A stretch of 64,000 nucleotides of DNA, taken from positions 106,525 to 170,524 of the forward strand of contig WNNJ02001434.1 in assembly GCA_012934845.2 (NCBI GenBank), given 5' to 3'. The stretch comes from Pomphorhynchus laevis. Taxonomy: Eukaryota > Acanthocephala > Palaeacanthocephala > Echinorhynchida > Pomphorhynchidae. Shown one piece after another: positions 60,346-64,000 of the stretch (position 1 is the first letter of the stretch; every line of letters starts with the position of its first letter). Under the pieces are notes generated by a model, which was given only the letters and a program-made list of their open reading frames with translations, was not told where the DNA came from and did no database searches. Both the position numbers and the translations under genes were made by a program.

Positions 60346-60740
60346 AATCAATAAATCTAATAAAAAATAGCGATTATTAATCCTTATTTCCACATTCTGA
60401 ATTTGCGCAATCCGGTTGTCTACCTGATTTAATTTTGAAAAAGGTCACTTCATAGATAGCATGATAATATGGACTGATTCTTAATCTAATGCACAACCTT
60501 TATATTCGGCATTTTTGAGTAATCGATTTTCAATGTGTGGTCTTTTAGTGTACGGATTCAATTTGATATTAATATTCAAATGATTGACGCCGAGAAGCAA
60601 GGTGTATAAATAAAATAACTTATGCATTAATAGATTTATTGATTTATTTGATATTAGTAATTAAACTTATATTTTTGCCCGAGGTTTTAGTTGTGTAGAA
60701 GTATGCGAACGTATAAATTACTTGCTGTGTGGATTATATT

Positions 60741-60980
60741 TGGCCAAAATTAGCAAAATTTTATCCCATTGCATTACGCGATTAAGTTTAGGTTAAGGAG
60801 GATCACGGTTGTCGCCACATGGCGTGATTTAATTGAAAGCGAACTCTTTTTTAACGGCAGTCAAATTAATTTCAATTTTAATTATTTAAAGTTAAAATTA
60901 TTTTTGTTTTTTTTTAATAATTCAATTCTTAATTTAAAACTTAATTAAATTATTTCTAAATTCCATAAGTATATAATAAT
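60741..60980. other. short AT-rich stretch, no feature
   Basis: Nothing coding or repeated is recognised between block B and the transposase relic. Confidence 0.4.
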
Positions 60981-61490
60981 TCTGTGGATCGGTGTTACGC
61001 ACCTTACCTCCGACTTCTTACCTCCGACTTCTTTTACCTACTCATTGCGCTCGTAAGTTCTTCCAGCATATTATTAACAATCAATGCATCGATGTATGCG
61101 GTTTCGTGTAAATATAAAGTCGGATTTTTTTGCACTAAACCCTTTTACCGTTTCCCCATTTCCTCAGCTACAGCCGTGGCAATACAATGCAGTTGTTCCA
61201 TTGAATATATTTTGAAGAAATAGACCAAACGTGCAATAGCCTAAACTGTTCTTAATTTTTTTGCCGATCGAAGCGCAAGTGTTTCATTCAGCAAATGATT
61301 TTTTTTTCTCTAAATTATCGTCTGACAAATCGTGAAGTCTTTTAACTGTAGCGGCAAATAATGAAACTTTATTCATTCTCCTAACTTCAGTGGTCCCAAG
61401 CATAAGTCCAACAATTTCCATACATGCTGCTTTAATAAATGCTCTGTGATAGTTTCTTCTGACTTTTAATTAATTTTGAAACATGGTAGT
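60981..61490 (-). mobile_element. hAT-like (ZBED5/SCAND3 type) transposase relic
   Basis: On the minus strand one frame reads HRAFIKAACMEIVGLMLG and then NKVSLFAATVKRLHDLSDD. This matches the conserved region of ZBED5/SCAND3-like hAT transposases around their VSLSNDTVKRRI-DMS motif. Further down are broken frames, including NPTLYLHETAYIDALIVNN, of uncertain origin. No catalytic triad or terminal repeats are seen. Several stops. Confidence 0.5.
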
Positions 61491-62500
61491 TAGCTTCTAA
61501 GGCCTTTCTTCAAATACTATAACGGACGATATCATAAATTTCCGTCGTTTATTTTGTTCTAAGCAGCTCTCGAAATATTTTTATTTTCATCAGTGTAGCC
61601 GAACGGTTGAATACATATGGTGATTTTATTGACTGGCTACAATTGATATTTTTATAGTTGCTCGCCGATAATGATGCACTGTGGTTTTATACCGTTCGTC
61701 ACCACACCTCGAGAATCCTATTTAATGTAGTATTCGTTGTACTTTCTTAAACAATCTTCTTTGATTTTTGTTACACCTTTGCAATGCTCATTTCATCGGT
61801 ACTTGAATCCTGATATTTGCCATGTAAAATTTATCAATTTTAAAGGGGTATAAAACTTGGTATGCATCACACGAAGTACAATTAACGATAGTATCTATCG
61901 TTAATTGTATAAACATGTTTATTGAACTTTGTTCAGTTGAAATAGTCACGGCTCTGCACGCGATAGTTATGATCTAACTCGTGTAAATACGGTATAGCGA
62001 ATACTCATGAGTCTTTAGTGACGCGCATAAAAGTCAATTTTCATTGCAATGACTAATTTGGTACATATTGTGTACAAAAGCACATTATGCAGTTTTCGAC
62101 AGTTGCACCAGGCCTCGGAAACTATTGAAAAATTATTTAGTTATAAATAATTACTATAATTGTCTAATTTATGAGATAATTTTACAACATTTAAAAAGAC
62201 AATATGTCTTTAAATGTCTTCAATATGTAACATAACAAAGAATACAAAGAATAACTAATAATACAATATAACAAAAAAATACATAACAAAAAATGCTAAA
62301 TACCTAATAAATGCAAAAATGTAAAATGCAAAATGTAAAATGCTAAATGCATTGAATTTGGCAGAGGCACATCGTTAATCATCATACCGGTTGTAATCCA
62401 CTCTTAAGTGGATCATTTTTAATGTATTATTATGTTTGATTATTACTTGGATTAATAAAATTATTATCGATGATAAAATCGAAAGACCACAAGATCGTGC
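61491..62500. other. AT-rich DNA with one strong palindrome
   Basis: 61877-61909 is a perfect palindrome with arms TACAATTAACGATA around GTATC. 62230-62350 is A-rich simple sequence with repeated TAAATGCAAAA-like words. No gene is seen. Confidence 0.45.
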
Positions 62501-62504
62501 TTAT

Positions 62505-62710
62505 CCAATCTGTGCAAGATAAGAATGGGTTGTCAGTGTTTCTGACGGTATGGTTAGGGATTGGATCTTCTTAGATTTCATTAAGGATTTTAGAAATGCT
62601 CAGAAATAACGACATCAATCCGATTGTAGTCAATTGGATTAAAGAGTTGCTGTCGCATCGATCATATTATGTCGGCGAGACATAATGCAAGACAAGTATT
62701 ACAAGTCACT
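62505..62710 (+). mobile_element. LINE RT scrap
   Basis: Two frames read LDFIKDFRN and DINPIVVNWIKELLSHRSYY, the palm region (normally LDF-KAFDKV) and the downstream WI-ELL motif of CR1/Jockey-type reverse transcriptases. The catalytic aspartate region is changed. Short and broken. Confidence 0.6.
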
Positions 62711-62784
62711 ATTCTATTATGGGTATTACATGCCACTGTTCAATATTAAAAACGGTCTAAAGGTTGATTCAGATAATAAAACCT

Positions 62785-63262
62785 ATATTATATTGGAATC
62801 CAAAATAACATAAAAATCCAATGAAACCTAGGTTCATATGTAGTGCGTTTAAATGTACATTTAAGCCACTTTCTGTCTATATGAATAAAATACTTAAAGT
62901 AATTAAAGCACACTTTAAAAAATATTGCAAGGTAAGCGAAATTAATACTGGTATAAAACACTATTTCAGTATTAATTCTACAAAAGAATTTTTAGAACAG
63001 ACAAAAGGAATAAATTTTCAGAATATAAATACATACGATTTTACTACGCTTTATACAAATCTAGATTCAGGATATATTAAAGAAGCGTTAGTAAAATTAA
63101 TTAATCTTATATTCGGAAAAAGATATACATATATATGTTATAATAATTATAACGCCTATCTTACAAAAATTAAACAATCAGTAAATATAAATATATGGAT
63201 AAAATTGAATTAATAGTATCCTTAAATATTTAGAAATATCAATATTATTTAAAGATAAGGAC
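62785..63262 (+). mobile_element. Penelope-like element RT piece
   Basis: A 130-codon frame (62821-63213) reads KPRFICSAFKCTFKPLSVYM and then NTYDFTTLYTNLDSGYIKEA. This is the RT finger and first palm motif of Penelope-like elements, where D-TTLYTN carries the first catalytic aspartate. Downstream words match 10.6-10.75 kb. It is cut off at 63262 by the next element. Confidence 0.75.
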
Positions 63263-63270
63263 ATCTATAT

Positions 63271-64000
63271 TTAGACAAGTAAAAGGTGTTCATTCCAATG
63301 GGTGGTACCGTATTTCGCAGGAAGATGGCAGAATCCTGAGTTAACGTAATGAGGTAGCCGAAGCAATTGCCTGACTGACTTACGAAGGATGTTATCTGCT
63401 GTGCGGAGCTCAGTAATGGAGATGTTGCTCGATTGGCATTTGTATATTAGCTTCGGAAGGTAGTAGTCGTTCAGCAAATGTACTGCCTGCGTTGGTGAAA
63501 TCTGCGAAGAGTTTAGTAAGGAGCAATAAGATTTTATGGTATCTTGAATGGCGCTTACAGGTTCGTCGTTCAAAGGAGTAGCTCCTAGGTAAGTGATATC
63601 AGAACCTTTCGACGTCACCGGAATGTTAGCACCGTATAAGTTGACGAAGCTTTCTGAGTTAACAATTTGTTTGCCATTGATATAGTCAAAGCCAATTGAC
63701 ATACATTTAGCTGGGTTGAATTCGAGCCCCATTTCAGACGAATGCTTACTTATATGATCGATTGAATTTTGTAGTTTTGCTGGCGTGTTTGCGACCAGGA
63801 CTAGATCGTCGGCATAGGCTAAATGTGTGATTGTTGTTTCGTTATGAACAAATCCGTGCTTGTCAGGAGTTAAATCTTTAAGGGCTTCGTTCATGCATAA
63901 GGCAAATATGAATGATGATAATGGGTCACCTTGTTTGACGCCGTTTAAGATGTATATGTTTTCCGTCTGTCCTGAGGGCGTGTGAAACACAGTGTGTGAG
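63271..64000 (-). mobile_element. R2-group LINE RT, running off the window
   Basis: A 240-codon uninterrupted minus-strand frame reads LNGVKQGDPLSSFIFALCMN, HLAYADDLVLVANTPAKLQ and GLEFNPAKCMSIGFD. These are the RT palm with YADD and the thumb of R2/NeSL-type elements. It is a different family from the copies at 3-6 and 27-30 kb. The frame is intact as far as seen; the rest lies beyond the window. Confidence 0.88.

Larger units (their letters stand above)
56780..60740 (-). repeat. block B: inverted, rearranged copy of block A
   Basis: Read on the minus strand from 60740 downwards, the order of matching A pieces is 13262-14910, then 17394-18518 (without the LIM insert), then 19279-20722, then 12690-12865, then 14830-15180. 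The last two steps jump back to A's beginning. Sequence identity is very high; the exons at 57521-57722 and 20464-20665 encode the same peptide. Block B lacks 15.2-17.4 kb, the LIM insert and 18519-19278 of A. Confidence 0.8.

Noticed and set aside
1-64000. CRISPR arrays, retroviruses, LTR elements, Polintons
   Set aside because: No regularly spaced repeat-spacer array, no gag, protease, integrase or capsid-like frames and no LTR pairs were found; direct repeats at 57-58 kb are too short and non-coding.

Overview
The window looks like nuclear DNA of an invertebrate animal. It is very AT-rich, has animal genes (COQ4, a TMED10-type p24 protein, a CSRP-type LIM protein and a myotubularin) and is crowded with LINEs, Penelope-like elements and foldback repeats. 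Inferred introns are mostly 47-62 nt, and some start codons follow splice-acceptor-like TTTTAG sites. That would suit a nematode-type genome, but it is not proof of one. I saw no retrovirus, LTR element or Polinton.

Layout. 1-6 kb: three LINE relics, the largest an R2-group element on the minus strand. 7.7-9.9 kb: COQ4 and a downstream spliced gene I do not recognise. 10-12.3 kb: Penelope-like pieces and the end of another spliced gene. 12.6-20.7 kb: repeat-rich block A, which carries an intact-looking LIM retrocopy. 21-25 kb: a CR1/Jockey-like LINE (family A). 26-30.4 kb: foldback repeats and a long R2-group LINE. 30.7-41 kb: more LINEs, including a second family A copy. 41.7-42.8 kb: TMED10 and a small membrane-protein gene, operon-like. 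43.9-56.6 kb: one myotubularin-related gene in about 13 exons whose large introns hold LINE, Penelope-like, foldback and minisatellite DNA. 56.8-60.7 kb: block B, an inverted and rearranged copy of block A. 61-64 kb: a hAT-like transposase relic, a LINE piece, a Penelope-like piece and another R2-group LINE that runs off the end.

The most striking signal is RNA-like. A foldback element at 45.7-46.2 kb contains a textbook hammerhead ribozyme core with all three stems and a GUA cleavage triplet. A related copy at 46.5 kb has GUC. Two other repeat families, at 19-25 and 57-58 kb and at 13-15, 34, 57 and 59.5 kb, carry permuted or partial hammerhead-like cores. Second in interest is the LIM retrocopy, whose empty site is preserved in block B. 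Third is the myotubularin gene, which appears to lack the catalytic Cys-x5-Arg motif.

The host genes here share no single pathway. COQ4 acts in ubiquinone synthesis, TMED10 in ER-Golgi transport, and the myotubularin in phosphoinositide biology as a likely inactive partner. All three lie on the plus strand. Exon calls rest on reading frames, splice-site phase and remembered family alignments, not on transcripts.
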